Notes: generated by a model not told the origin, from the sequence alone. Numbered from the stretch's first letter, positions 36,317 through 45,544 are shown. The stretch is 64,000 nucleotides of DNA from Mycobacterium sp. D16Q14 (GCA_002013415.1 MAEX01000014.1:88489-152488); one strand, 5' to 3'. Translations and numbers: made by a program.

Positions 36317-36847
36317 TCAGGACTGGGGAGCGAGTGTGACGACGTTGATGGCTTCAAATGCGCCGGTGATGAAGCGCTGGAACTTGCCGAGCGGGGCCTC
36401 GTCGCGGCGTCCGTCGCCGAGGGTGACCGTCACCGTGCTCTCGGTCGGACTGATCCGCCACATTCTGTTTTCGATGTAGTCGGTCACCATCTTGGTGCGG
36501 CGGTGATACACCAGGCTCATCAATCCGCCCTTGAAAATGTCTCTACCCCAGGCATATTGGTCACCGTTGCGGAAAGTCACCTGCGCTGTGGTAGCGCCCG
36601 CCGAGTCGAAAAGCGCATTGATGAATGCGAATACGGTCTCGATGTTGTACGGGGCGCTGGCGGTGGGATAGAACCGCTCGACTGCCGGGTGGTACGGGCC
36701 AACCTCGTCGCGGCGCTCGTAGTGCTGCAGCAGCTGGAATGCCAGGAAGCTGTTGTTCAGGAAGCCTGACAATAGATCTGACGGGATACCCGAGAACCCC
36801 ACCACGATCATCAGGGAATCGATCAGCCAGGCGAACGTGGCATTCAT
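36317..36847 (-). CDS. Minor tail protein (Gp37-like), C-terminal segment in a shifted frame
   Basis: A 176-residue segment with the C-terminal hallmarks of mycobacteriophage Gp37-like minor tail proteins: ASAPYNIETVFAFINALFDS, a DIFKGGLMSLVYHRR stretch, MVTDYIENRMWRI and RFITGAFEAINVVTLAP. It has no ribosome site in front of ATG 36847. Protein-like sequence in this frame starts four codons earlier (LNDL at 36848-36859), just after stops TGA and TAA. It is best read as the second half of the gene ending upstream, separated from it by a hairpin-bearing insert. Whether it is made by reinitiation, frameshift, bypass, or not at all is open. Confidence 0.7.
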   Translation of the reverse strand: MNATFAWLIDSLMIVVGFSGIPSDLLSGFLNNSFLAFQLLQHYERRDEVGPYHPAVERFYPTASAPYNIETVFAFINALFDSAGATTAQVTFRNGDQYAWGRDIFKGGLMSLVYHRRTKMVTDYIENRMWRISPTESTVTVTLGDGRRDEAPLGKFQRFITGAFEAINVVTLAPQS

Positions 36848-38075
36848 AAGGTCGTTGAGTCAGATTTAGCCCTCGGGCTGGTGCCCCCCGGCGGTTAAGC
36901 CGAGGGGCACCAGCCCATTTGGGCGATCGGCCCCCGATTATGTGTTGCCAACCCTCTGGGGTGTGGTTGGTGATACGGGCCGAGATGATCGACGAATCCT
37001 CGCCGTTCTCGGGTGCAACCAGGTATGCGTATGGCTGCTCCCAATCGACTCCAAGGATCGGCGAGTAGAACACGCCATCCATGCCCGGCACCTGCTTGAT
37101 GACCGGCTTGAAGATTCCGCCAAGCGAGCCGCCGAGGTCGATCACCGTCTTGATCACCGAGTCGGCGACGGTCTTGGTAGGGCCTTCGAGCTGCAGACGA
37201 TCGGCCGTCGAAAACACATAGGTGGGCTGGTCCAGCGTGATCCACTGATCCGGCTGCGGGTCGCCCGGACGCCAGAGGTCCATGCGGGTGTCGACACCGT
37301 AGGACCGGGTTACGTCCTTGATGACCGTTCCGCACGTCTCCATGCGAACTGTCTTGGCGCACAGTGGTGATGTGTCCAGGAATGGGTTGGTTCGCTTCAC
37401 ATATGTCGGGGTGCGCAGCATTCGCCCGAAGGTCTGCATTGTGAGCCCGTCGCGCTTGAGGGCCTGCAGGATTGTGCCGAACCATGCTCGGATATCGCCA
37501 TTGAGCGACAGACCATTGTTGATGAATTCCAGCCATCCCGACTGAATGCGAATTGCGCACTCGGACACCATGTTCTCGATGCAGGTCTGCAAGGCCCAAA
37601 TGAATACTGCATGCGAAAATGGCTGGGCCTGAATGGGGAGGAACCACGACGGCCAGATGACGTAGTAGTTCAGTATGTCCCAGATCCCGCGTGCCTCAAC
37701 GGTTCCCGTCCACATGCTGTCCTGGTACTCCCAGTCATGCTTCTTGACGTAGAAGTTGCTGCGCTCGCCTGCGGTCTCCAGCTCTATACCGACCATCGTG
37801 TTGCGGCAGTCCATGAACAGCTCGACGAGCGGGCTATCGCCGGTGTGCTTGAGCCGGGCGGTTGGGCAGTCATTGCGAGGGTCCGAGCCGGACCCTTCCA
37901 TCAGGTCTCGGCCCAGTGACCCCATCGGCGTCCACATCTTGTCGCAGACAGTGAACCGAAAGTCGGTATCTACCTTCGACTTCTTCTCGGTGAGCCAGCG
38001 CGCCGTGGCTGCGATTCGCATGATGTCGCCGGAGCGAATGGCCGCGTTCCAGCGTTCTTGGTCGGACATGGACAC
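36561..38075 (-). CDS. Minor tail protein (Gp37-like), N-terminal segment
   Basis: GTG 38075 (AGGGG ten bases upstream) begins a frame of 504 codons. Only the first 387 (to about 36915, ending IIGGRSPKW) look like the Gp37-like tail protein. After that the frame crosses a 13-bp hairpin and then runs antisense-like, arginine-rich sequence over the C-terminal segment, which is encoded in the +1 frame. Gp37-like proteins form part of the tail tip near the tape measure end. The expected single protein of about 565 residues is therefore split by about 55 inserted bases. Confidence 0.72.
   Translation of the reverse strand: MSMSDQERWNAAIRSGDIMRIAATARWLTEKKSKVDTDFRFTVCDKMWTPMGSLGRDLMEGSGSDPRNDCPTARLKHTGDSPLVELFMDCRNTMVGIELETAGERSNFYVKKHDWEYQDSMWTGTVEARGIWDILNYYVIWPSWFLPIQAQPFSHAVFIWALQTCIENMVSECAIRIQSGWLEFINNGLSLNGDIRAWFGTILQALKRDGLTMQTFGRMLRTPTYVKRTNPFLDTSPLCAKTVRMETCGTVIKDVTRSYGVDTRMDLWRPGDPQPDQWITLDQPTYVFSTADRLQLEGPTKTVADSVIKTVIDLGGSLGGIFKPVIKQVPGMDGVFYSPILGVDWEQPYAYLVAPENGEDSSIISARITNHTPEGWQHIIGGRSPKWAGAPRLNRRGAPARGLNLTQRPYECHVRLADRFPDDRGGVLGYPVRSIVRLPEQQLPGIPAAAALRAPRRGWPVPPGSRAVLSHRQRPVQHRDRIRIHQCAFRLGGRYHSAGDFPQR
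36875..36916. repeat. Hairpin inside the minor tail gene
   Basis: GGGCTGGTGCCCC (36875-36887) pairs perfectly over 13 bp with 36904-36916, with a 16-base loop. It lies in an extra segment of about 55 bases (36860-36914, length 1 mod 3) between two parts of one protein. It resembles the U-less hairpins after the capsid and major tail genes, but here it is within a gene. Confidence 0.75.
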
Positions 38076-38118
38076 GACTAGATGGCCCCTGGGACGCAGG
38101 GGCGTGAGGCGATGCGCA

Positions 38119-39846
38119 TCAGAGTGGGTATCTCCGGCGGGGTGTCCCCGAGGCGATTATTTTCGAGTCAGCATTGCCGTTGTCGATCGCCACCTTGACG
38201 AAGTACGGCTTTGCCGGTGCGCCAGGCGATTTAGCTGGGATAGCCGCATTCTTTGAGAACCGGCCCTTGAGGTACTTGTAGAAGTTCCCTTGTGGCGGAC
38301 GGATTCCGAACAAAGACTTGAGCTGATCACCGAATGCTGAGCTGTTCATTCCAGCGAAGCTCACGAACTTTGAGACTGCATCCTGGAAAAGGTCGAGCTC
38401 CTGTGGGGCAGGGGGAACCGATGTCAGATCCTGCACCAGCGTTGTGTGCACGCGAGGATCGGTGCGCAGGAACACAATCTGATTCGGCAATAGCGGTCCG
38501 AACTCCACAAACTCATCCGAACCGGGGCCGTCGTAGATCTTGAACATACCCGGCCCGAACAGGGTGTAGTCGTCGTACATCTTCTGGTCACCGACGTTGA
38601 TGCGCTTGAGGAATCCCGATTGTGCGACCTCGGAATTGTCTCCGGCCGAAATCTTGCGGATGCTCGACGGGGTCGCTTGGCTGATCAGTGCCGCCCCGGC
38701 GAAGGCGCCATTTCCTACTCCGCGATGCACCGCACCCAGGGGTGAGCCGGTGCCGGATTCCTTCACGGACAAGATCTCGACGCCGTTGCGTAACACCTTG
38801 AACGTGCGAGGGTCTCCCTCGTATCCACAGACCAGGGTGAACTTCTCACTGGGCAGCGGGGCGACAAGCATTCCCAGGGGCCAATTGCGCAGCGTTGTCT
38901 CAACGAAGTTCACCGTGTAGAACAGCCGCAGATACCCGCCGCCGTACTCGACGAAAACTCCATCGCCTCCCCAGCTGCCATCTGGCTTGCGATTCATGCG
39001 CCCGCCGAGAAGGTTTCGGCCTGAGTCGGGTAGTGACCACTCCTGAAAGCCGCCATGCACCTGCGAGATGACCTGGTTGTCGGTGTCGGTATCAAACCCC
39101 GGCCATGGGCCGTTGATGACGCGCCGCCACTCGGTCCCGAACCCGTGTTCGGGATCGTCCCACCAAGTCATTTGACCGTTGTAGGAAGTGCAGAACCCCC
39201 CGCCAGTTCCCGTGTAGTACTGCGGGACATCACCCAGATTCTTGGTGGGGCGGTGGTCCGCGTCGAAGCCGTCGGTCATTGCGTCGTACGTGAACGTGAA
39301 TGCGTCGCTGTGGTCGTGCGTCTTCCATAGGCCCGTATCGGCCTGCAACCGCAACGTGACTCGCTGCGATGTGTCGCCGCGCATGCCGCCGACTGGATCC
39401 GTCTGGCCGCCCTGGAACCATCGAATGTCGGCCCACCAGTGCCCAGCCTCGTGGTCGAAGAATTCCAACTTCGACTGCTCGATCGCGTCTATAGAGTCGA
39501 TGAGATGGCGGTGTACGCGCCGCACGTGCTGGCCGTCGCGACCTGAGCAGTTGACCGTCAGCTGCACCTCGATCGGGTCGAGCAGCGCGTCAACGTGATG
39601 GATGCCGTCCTCTGTCGCCCCCTTCTGAGTTTTGTGCTTCCATGGGGGGATAAGGCCTTTGAGCCCGTCGCGCACGACTCGCACGCACTCAGGGGCCGCG
39701 TACCTATCGGGGATCGAGAGACCGCCGAGCATGTAGAACACGACTGAGCCGTCGTAAGCGGTGAGCCACATCAGCGGCTTCTCGCCGTTGACCATGTGGT
39801 ACCAGCCGTGCGGCGTGACGGGCCCGGCGGGATAGGTGATTGTCAT
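38119..39846 (-). CDS. Minor tail protein (distal tail protein-like)
   Basis: A 575-residue protein with N-terminal PAGPVTPHGWYHMVNG and a beta-rich region with IEVQLTVNCSGRDGQHVRR. In gene order (tape measure, this gene, Gp37-like) it matches the first minor tail protein of mycobacteriophages, the Dit-like hub component. ATG 39846 has GGGGA seven bases upstream. The GTG two codons before overlaps the tape measure stop. A SIRKISAGDNS stretch and a C-terminal basic tail follow. Confidence 0.78.
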   Translation of the reverse strand: MTITYPAGPVTPHGWYHMVNGEKPLMWLTAYDGSVVFYMLGGLSIPDRYAAPECVRVVRDGLKGLIPPWKHKTQKGATEDGIHHVDALLDPIEVQLTVNCSGRDGQHVRRVHRHLIDSIDAIEQSKLEFFDHEAGHWWADIRWFQGGQTDPVGGMRGDTSQRVTLRLQADTGLWKTHDHSDAFTFTYDAMTDGFDADHRPTKNLGDVPQYYTGTGGGFCTSYNGQMTWWDDPEHGFGTEWRRVINGPWPGFDTDTDNQVISQVHGGFQEWSLPDSGRNLLGGRMNRKPDGSWGGDGVFVEYGGGYLRLFYTVNFVETTLRNWPLGMLVAPLPSEKFTLVCGYEGDPRTFKVLRNGVEILSVKESGTGSPLGAVHRGVGNGAFAGAALISQATPSSIRKISAGDNSEVAQSGFLKRINVGDQKMYDDYTLFGPGMFKIYDGPGSDEFVEFGPLLPNQIVFLRTDPRVHTTLVQDLTSVPPAPQELDLFQDAVSKFVSFAGMNSSAFGDQLKSLFGIRPPQGNFYKYLKGRFSKNAAIPAKSPGAPAKPYFVKVAIDNGNADSKIIASGTPRRRYPL

Positions 39847-39848
39847 CG

Positions 39849-42800
39849 TCACATCCCCGGCGCTCTGTTTTGTTCCTGCTGGTGGTAGGCGATGTCGCGG
39901 CCGGTGCCGTCTTCGGTGGCGCGGTTGTTCGTGACGTTGATGTTCGTGTCGCCAGCCTTGCCCTGACCACTGCCGTCCTGGCCCTGGCCACCTTGGTTTG
40001 GCTTCTTGTCTGCGGTCGCCTTGCCCGCCATGTTCGGCAGCGCGGGTGCGGCGCCCGCGATCCCGCCGAGGATCTTCGTAACCCACGACTTGTTGGCCAA
40101 CTCCGAACCACCAGTGGGCAAAAGGGTGTCCATCAAACCTTGCACGCCAATACCGGCCACCTGCCCGCCGTACTGGATTGCGCGGTTGGCCAGCTTCATG
40201 CCGGTCTGCGCGGCCTGCCCGGCTCCGGGCGCGAACAGGTCCCCAACGCTGGCGGCCATGCCCATCGCGGTGTCGAGAGTGCCGCCGGGTGTCATGCCCA
40301 CGCCGCCCTTGCCGGAGCCGGAGGCGGGCTCTACGCCACCGATCCGGGTGGCCGATGGGCTCCAGCCCTGGGACGGTCCGGTGAGGCCGCCCGTCCCGCC
40401 GCCGACCAGTGCCGGGTTGGTTAGGCCGGGGTTGGCCATCGCGTCCTCTGTCAGGGGTGCGTACGCCTGGGTTGCGGGCGCGGTTGACCCGCCTGGCGTG
40501 TACGGGGGTGCCGGTGGTGCCGACTGCGATCCGGTTGGGCGGTAGTAGCGCGATGTCAATGCCGGGTCGTCAGCACCCTGGCTGCCGTCCATGCCGCGCT
40601 GGGCCGCCGCTGCGTCACTGCCCCAGTTGATGTTTGTGCCGCCTGGCAGGGTCGCCTGCATGTGTGCGGGGTTGTAGGCGACGCGGAAGTCGCCGGGCCC
40701 ACCCGTGCCGGGCATGAAGCCGCGTTGGGTCAGCCACTCGGCCGCATTACCCGTCGAAAGATCACGCCCCGCCGTCGGCCGTCCATCCATGATGTCGACG
40801 AGATCCTCGACGGCACTGGAACAGTCGCCAATTCCCTTGGTGAGATCTCCCACGCCCGGTTGTGAGACGTACTGGCCAGCCTTGACGTTCGACATCAGCG
40901 CCGCGTCGCCGGGGTATTGTGCGTACCCGCCGCGTGCCGGATATCCACCACCGGGGTATCCGGCCGACGGCGCGACGCCGGTGTACTGCGACCCGAAGGC
41001 GCCCTGTGCGGCGAGGATTCCCATCGCCCCGTACCCACCCTTGGACGGATTCGCCTGCGCGACCGCGCCCAGCTGCCCGAGCAGGGGTGCAGCAGCCATG
41101 TTCGCCAGGAATTTCGTCAGGTTCTCAGCCAGCCCCGGCAGGCCCTTCGATAGGCCGAAATCCTTGTCCAGAGCGGCGCCGATTTGATCCATGCCAGCGC
41201 CAAAGCTATTGGCCGCAGTCTCCATCTTCTTCCACGTACCTTGCTGCGCCTCAGCCAGTTTGGCCTCTGCGGACTGCAGCGATCGACCGGCCTGCACCAA
41301 CTGCGCGCGAGCGTTGTACTTCTCCTGCTCGCTGGCGTCGGCCTTGGCTTCGACTTCGAGGAAGTGGAACCGCGCATTCTGTAGGGATGTCTTGGCGCTC
41401 AGCTGCGACGATTCGGCGTCGAAGATCCGACCCTGATCCACTTGGTAGTAGCCGTACCCCGGCTTCGCATACGGGTTATCGCCGGTGCCCCACATGATTT
41501 GTGGCTGCGCACCTGGCGTAGGCGCCGGGCCGGAGGTGGCTGTCTGCCTGCCTGAAATGCCCTCTTCACCAGGGAATTTCCCCAACGGAACACTGTCGAG
41601 TGACCACGCGGACGCGGGGGCGTTGAACTTCGCCTTCTCTTCATCCGCCGATGGCATGTGCCCCTGCTGGCCATGCTGAATCTCTGGAGTGACCGGCTTC
41701 GGTGCCAGGGGTGATCCCGGTGGAATGGGCGCACCCGGTGTCGGATTGACCAGATTGCCCAGGAGTCCGGTGCCGCTCCCGACGGGACCATTCGCACCCC
41801 CGCCGGGTGACTGCAGGAACGCGCCAGGGTTGTTGGGATCCACGACAGGCGTCGGTGGCCCTGGGGTAACACCGGGGCCCGGCCCGCCAGCGCCGTGGAA
41901 ATCCTTCGACCTATCGAGCGCGTCGCTAAAGAAGTTCGGTAGAGATGAGCCGAAGAAGCGCCCAATGGCCGTGTCGGCCAGCCACTCCTTGGCTGTCGTC
42001 ATTGCTTCATCAATGTTGCGGCCCAACTTGTTCCAGGCGTCCGCATGCTGGTTGATGCTGTCGGTAGCTTCGTCCGTCTTACCGGCGACATCGCCCATCT
42101 GACTTGCGGCGGTATTGAGGTCCGCCGCCGAGATGGCAGTCTTTGCGTCCTCCCACTTCGTCTTGAACAGAGCCAGCCCAATGTTGTTCTTGTCCAGTGG
42201 ATCCGAGACATCGTGCAACGCCTGAATGACGGCGGTGAGCGCCTCTCTCGCCGCTGGTCCGCCCTCGGCGAATCTGCGCTTCATGTCATCGGCGTCAAGC
42301 CCCAGCGCCGCGAACGCCTGCCTGGTCAGCTTCGATCCATCCGAGACGTTGATGGCCAACTCCTTGATGGAATCGGCTGCCACGTCGGTATTTCGGATTC
42401 CGGCATCGGACATCTGTTTCATCAGGCCGAACGCGTCTTGTGCCGAGAGTCCCACGCCGTGCCAGGCGGTGCCGTATTCCTCGGCGGTGTCGAGCAGATC
42501 CTCGGAGAGGTTGAGGCCCTTCTGCTGTGCAACGACCAACAGGTCCAGGGCCTCGGTGTAGTCCTTCACTAGGCCGGTGCGGACGAGGTTGCGCGATCCC
42601 CTGGCGACGGCCTTGGGATCTTCGTCTATCACCTGCGAGGTTGTCTGGATCCGCCCGGCGTACTTGGCTATGTCATCGGGGGACGCGTTCTGATCGATCA
42701 GGCCGCCCTGTAGTCCGAACTGAATGGCTTTCAGGTTGTCCTGCAACGATTCTCCGAACCCGGATGCATAGGCGCGGCCTGCGGCGTCCCCGATCTTGTG

Positions 42801-43484
42801 CATGGAGGTGTCATCCATGCCCATACGGGTCTGCATCAGATCCTTGATCCGCAGAGAAGCCATGCCGTCGCTTATGGCCGATACCAACCCCGCCATGGCC
42901 ATAGCGACGGCGGTGCCGATACCGGCTCCCACAGCTGTGCCAAGTGCGGCACCCGCAGCCCGAGCCCCACCAGTTCCTGACATCAGGCCGGAAACCAGAT
43001 CACCGGCACCCGAGCTGCCGATTGCATTGAGCTTTCCGCCGCCCATGCCGTCCGTCAGGCCCTGCACGATCGTCTGCGCTGCGCTGCCACCGTTTTCGTG
43101 CTTGTCGGCCTCCTGGTAGTAGTCGACCAGCGCATCCTTGACGTTGCGAATGGAGCGAGCCTCGGCGCGGCGGGCCTTCTCTACGGCCTCGGACTGTGCG
43201 ATCAGCTTCTGGTTTCCCGCGCCGGACTTCTGCAGGTTATCGAGCTTCTCCTGCTCGACGCGCAGCTTACCGGCAGCATCACGTGCCTTGTCGTATGCGT
43301 CAGATGCTTTGTCGCCAAACTTCTTTAGCGCACTCTCTGATTCCTTGGCCGCACCTCCGATTGCGTCCGAGAGTGACTTGCCAGCGTTCCGGCCTGCCTC
43401 CGCCATCACCCGCTCGGCACGATCACCTGCGGCCTTGAATGACCGTTCGTCAGGTGTCGCAGTAATCGGCAGTGGAATTCCCAT
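39849..43484 (-). CDS. Tape measure protein with NlpC/P60-like segment
   Basis: A 1211-residue protein, the longest in the prophage. It has N-terminal coiled coil (about 20-130), a membrane-active hydrophobic part (about 170-215), and the TP901-type core (about 260-480, including AWHGVGLSAQDAFGLMKQMS). A Pro/Gly-rich linker with heptad coil follows at 690-780. Residues about 870-965 resemble an NlpC/P60 peptidase: Cys888 in GDCSSAVEDL and His941 in NPAHMQATLPG. Tape measures set tail length and help cross the wall. The peptidase-like part may cut peptidoglycan at DNA entry. Confidence 0.88.
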   Translation of the reverse strand: MGIPLPITATPDERSFKAAGDRAERVMAEAGRNAGKSLSDAIGGAAKESESALKKFGDKASDAYDKARDAAGKLRVEQEKLDNLQKSGAGNQKLIAQSEAVEKARRAEARSIRNVKDALVDYYQEADKHENGGSAAQTIVQGLTDGMGGGKLNAIGSSGAGDLVSGLMSGTGGARAAGAALGTAVGAGIGTAVAMAMAGLVSAISDGMASLRIKDLMQTRMGMDDTSMHKIGDAAGRAYASGFGESLQDNLKAIQFGLQGGLIDQNASPDDIAKYAGRIQTTSQVIDEDPKAVARGSRNLVRTGLVKDYTEALDLLVVAQQKGLNLSEDLLDTAEEYGTAWHGVGLSAQDAFGLMKQMSDAGIRNTDVAADSIKELAINVSDGSKLTRQAFAALGLDADDMKRRFAEGGPAAREALTAVIQALHDVSDPLDKNNIGLALFKTKWEDAKTAISAADLNTAASQMGDVAGKTDEATDSINQHADAWNKLGRNIDEAMTTAKEWLADTAIGRFFGSSLPNFFSDALDRSKDFHGAGGPGPGVTPGPPTPVVDPNNPGAFLQSPGGGANGPVGSGTGLLGNLVNPTPGAPIPPGSPLAPKPVTPEIQHGQQGHMPSADEEKAKFNAPASAWSLDSVPLGKFPGEEGISGRQTATSGPAPTPGAQPQIMWGTGDNPYAKPGYGYYQVDQGRIFDAESSQLSAKTSLQNARFHFLEVEAKADASEQEKYNARAQLVQAGRSLQSAEAKLAEAQQGTWKKMETAANSFGAGMDQIGAALDKDFGLSKGLPGLAENLTKFLANMAAAPLLGQLGAVAQANPSKGGYGAMGILAAQGAFGSQYTGVAPSAGYPGGGYPARGGYAQYPGDAALMSNVKAGQYVSQPGVGDLTKGIGDCSSAVEDLVDIMDGRPTAGRDLSTGNAAEWLTQRGFMPGTGGPGDFRVAYNPAHMQATLPGGTNINWGSDAAAAQRGMDGSQGADDPALTSRYYRPTGSQSAPPAPPYTPGGSTAPATQAYAPLTEDAMANPGLTNPALVGGGTGGLTGPSQGWSPSATRIGGVEPASGSGKGGVGMTPGGTLDTAMGMAASVGDLFAPGAGQAAQTGMKLANRAIQYGGQVAGIGVQGLMDTLLPTGGSELANKSWVTKILGGIAGAAPALPNMAGKATADKKPNQGGQGQDGSGQGKAGDTNINVTNNRATEDGTGRDIAYHQQEQNRAPGM

Positions 43485-43499
43485 TGCTCACACCACCTT

Positions 43500-43931
43500 T
43501 CAGCCGAACACGCCGCTGATCAACTTTTCGTATTCATCGTCTTGGTACTGCTCTTGCGCCTCAGCCTCGGCCGCAAGCTCGACGCGCTCCACCGGTGAAT
43601 GCAGAACGGTGTACTCGTATGGGTGGTCCTCGGTGGAGAATCTCGCCGCGACATACTTGGCGATTTCGTTGTGCATGCGCGCGGTGATTTGAGTGAGCTC
43701 CGGCCAGTCGCCGTTACGTCCGAAAGGCGGCGCCGCATGGGTTTTGAACTCTGACCGCTCGGGCAGCCGGTGGATCAGATTCAGCAGTTTTCGAGACGAC
43801 AGCTTGAGGCATCCGCGTTCGTCGCGGTCGCCACGATGCCACCACGCCATGTCCAGACGCGGATAGAAATGCTCGAAATCGGCCTCGATCTCAAATGGGT
43901 ACCGACACCAAAGTGCTACTGCATCAAGCAC
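43500..43931 (-). CDS. Tail assembly chaperone, frameshift extension (T-like)
   Basis: A frame of 143 codons from GTG 43931. The same frame is open without an upstream start back to 43970, where it reads SLGGWPQTPKVLDAVALW. It overlaps the end of the G-like gene in the +1 (equivalently -2) frame and lies just before the tape measure, the place of lambda gpT equivalents. No ribosome site serves GTG 43931, so expression as a frameshifted fusion is likely. The last part is acidic (AEAEAQEQYQDDEYE). Confidence 0.8.
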   Translation of the reverse strand: MLDAVALWCRYPFEIEADFEHFYPRLDMAWWHRGDRDERGCLKLSSRKLLNLIHRLPERSEFKTHAAPPFGRNGDWPELTQITARMHNEIAKYVAARFSTEDHPYEYTVLHSPVERVELAAEAEAQEQYQDDEYEKLISGVFG

Positions 43932-44373
43932 TTTTGGAGTCTGCGGCCATCCTCCTAGCGAGTTGGCGGTTCATCACATTCCAGTGCACCTGGATCTGAC
44001 CGGGCGCACCCCCGGCGTCGATGAACTTGTTGTAGATGTCATCGCCCATGAGCGCCTTGCATAGCAGCTCGTCTTCGTCGACAGGCTCGCCGTCCTTCTC
44101 GTATGGGTAGATGAACTGTTCGACCATCTTGCCGTCGATAATCGGGTGGGGCACAAATTCTTTGGTCATGGTCTTCATGTACCGCTGATGATCCTTGTAC
44201 CGGGCGCGCTGGTCGGGCTTCATAAAGGCCGGGTTCGGGAGCTCCCAGCTTTCCCCGTTTCCTAGGTCGAAGCGAATGCCCCTCATGCTGCCGAGATACT
44301 CGGCAGCAATCGCGGCAGCCTCTTCGGGCTTGACTGGGTTGTCGGCGATGATGTCGGGCTCAGAATCGGTCAT
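43924..44373 (-). CDS. Tail assembly chaperone (G-like)
   Basis: A 149-residue acidic protein (MTDSEPDIIADNPVKPEE) with FDLGNGESWELPNP and YNKFIDAGGAPGQIQVHW, typical of the short chaperone upstream of mycobacteriophage tape measures. Its stop (43924-43926) lies within the T-like frame. The overlap carries AGGAGG (43951-43956) and CCAAAAG (43931-43937), candidates for stimulating and hosting a +1/-2 shift. A small fraction of ribosomes would make the G-T fusion. Confidence 0.85.
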   Translation of the reverse strand: MTDSEPDIIADNPVKPEEAAAIAAEYLGSMRGIRFDLGNGESWELPNPAFMKPDQRARYKDHQRYMKTMTKEFVPHPIIDGKMVEQFIYPYEKDGEPVDEDELLCKALMGDDIYNKFIDAGGAPGQIQVHWNVMNRQLARRMAADSKSA

Positions 44374-44426
44374 GATGATTTCCTTTCGGGCTGAATTGGG
44401 CTGGCAATGGGCTGAATTGGGTGATG

Positions 44427-44465
44427 CTGGCCGGGTGCGTGTCAGCCCAACACGCACCCGGCCAG
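44427..44465. terminator. Perfect 16-bp stem-loop after the major tail gene
   Basis: Bases 44427-44442 pair with 44450-44465 without mismatch around 7 bases. It starts six bases after the major tail stop on the minus strand. It has no T-run, so it probably attenuates rather than ends transcription, or protects the 3' end of a high-level mRNA. Confidence 0.75.
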
Positions 44466-44470
44466 GTTCC

Positions 44471-45544
44471 TTACGGCGCCGGGGTGATGGACAGGGCGCC
44501 GCCGGTCAGGCCGGTGCCGTCACCGGTGAGGGCCTTGTTCTTGTCGGGAACGGTCACCGTGAACGTCGGCGCAGTGCCAGTCACGGTCCAATCCGAGGCG
44601 CCGTAACCGTCATCGAGCGCCACCAGGGCGGACTTCAAAGCGGCCGGGGTGGGGTTGAAGACCACGCCGGTGCTGGGCCCGACATTGCCGTACGAGAAGG
44701 TTGCGTTACCGGCGGTCGATGCACCGAAATCGACGGTGTACTTCGACACGGGGCCACGGCCAGTCTCGACCCAGGCGGTGCCACCGACGAAGGTGTGGCG
44801 GATGATTGGGATGTACTTGCCATCCACCATCGCCATGAAGAAGCCCGACGGCTCCGGCTTGTAGGTCAGCTCGGCCGCCGTGCCCTTCTTGCCCATCTTG
44901 CGCTCGCCAATATCGTTCAAAGTGGCGAAGTCGTAGGCCTCAACCTCGTAGGTGTAGAGGGATCCGCGCTTGCGGATGCCGTAGAGCAGGAACTGACGCG
45001 GAATCTTGCTGGACTCCAGAGGCTGTGACCATCCGGCGTCAGCGCCGCCGGGCAGCTCCACCAGGGAATTGCCGTTGGCATCGGATAGCGGGAGGTTGTT
45101 GCGCAGCCGCATGATCGCCGGGAACAGGTTCTGCAGCGCCTGGAATGTGAACGGCTCATCCTGCTTGGTGATGTCCGACTCGAAAGGCCAATTTGTCTGT
45201 TCGATCATCTGGTCATCGGTGTCGATCTTCGGCTTAGTCGAGGCGCCGTTGCCTTCGCCGAAGGCGCCGACGAGGTGGAATCCCTCATTCGCTGCGGCGT
45301 TGTTCACCCACTGGCCGTTGACTCGCTTCTGCGCGAACAGGTCTGCGCGCAGCTGCCCATCCGTGGCGAGCGGGTTCCATGCCACCGTGCCGTCAGGGTT
45401 GTGCGGCGAGATGTTCGTCGCGGCGCCGCGTGCGTCGCGGAATGCGACACCGATGAGGCCGGTGCGGTGCCCGCCCTGGAATCGGTTGTCGACAGTGGTG
45501 TAGCCACCAGCATCGGGAGTTGTGCCGGTTGTGGGTCGCGCCAT
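44471..45544 (-). CDS. Major tail protein
   Basis: A 357-residue protein of high-expression type located just upstream of the tail chaperones. The main body (about 1-260) has GGHRTGLIGVAFRDARG and PQRKMGKK-type beta sequence consistent with tail-tube subunits. Residues about 265-357 form an added Ig-like domain (SKYTVDFGASTAGNATFSYG and VTGTAPTFTVTVPD). Tail-tube proteins with surface Ig domains are common in siphoviruses. Followed by a strong stem-loop. Confidence 0.88.
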   Translation of the reverse strand: MARPTTGTTPDAGGYTTVDNRFQGGHRTGLIGVAFRDARGAATNISPHNPDGTVAWNPLATDGQLRADLFAQKRVNGQWVNNAAANEGFHLVGAFGEGNGASTKPKIDTDDQMIEQTNWPFESDITKQDEPFTFQALQNLFPAIMRLRNNLPLSDANGNSLVELPGGADAGWSQPLESSKIPRQFLLYGIRKRGSLYTYEVEAYDFATLNDIGERKMGKKGTAAELTYKPEPSGFFMAMVDGKYIPIIRHTFVGGTAWVETGRGPVSKYTVDFGASTAGNATFSYGNVGPSTGVVFNPTPAALKSALVALDDGYGASDWTVTGTAPTFTVTVPDKNKALTGDGTGLTGGALSITPAP

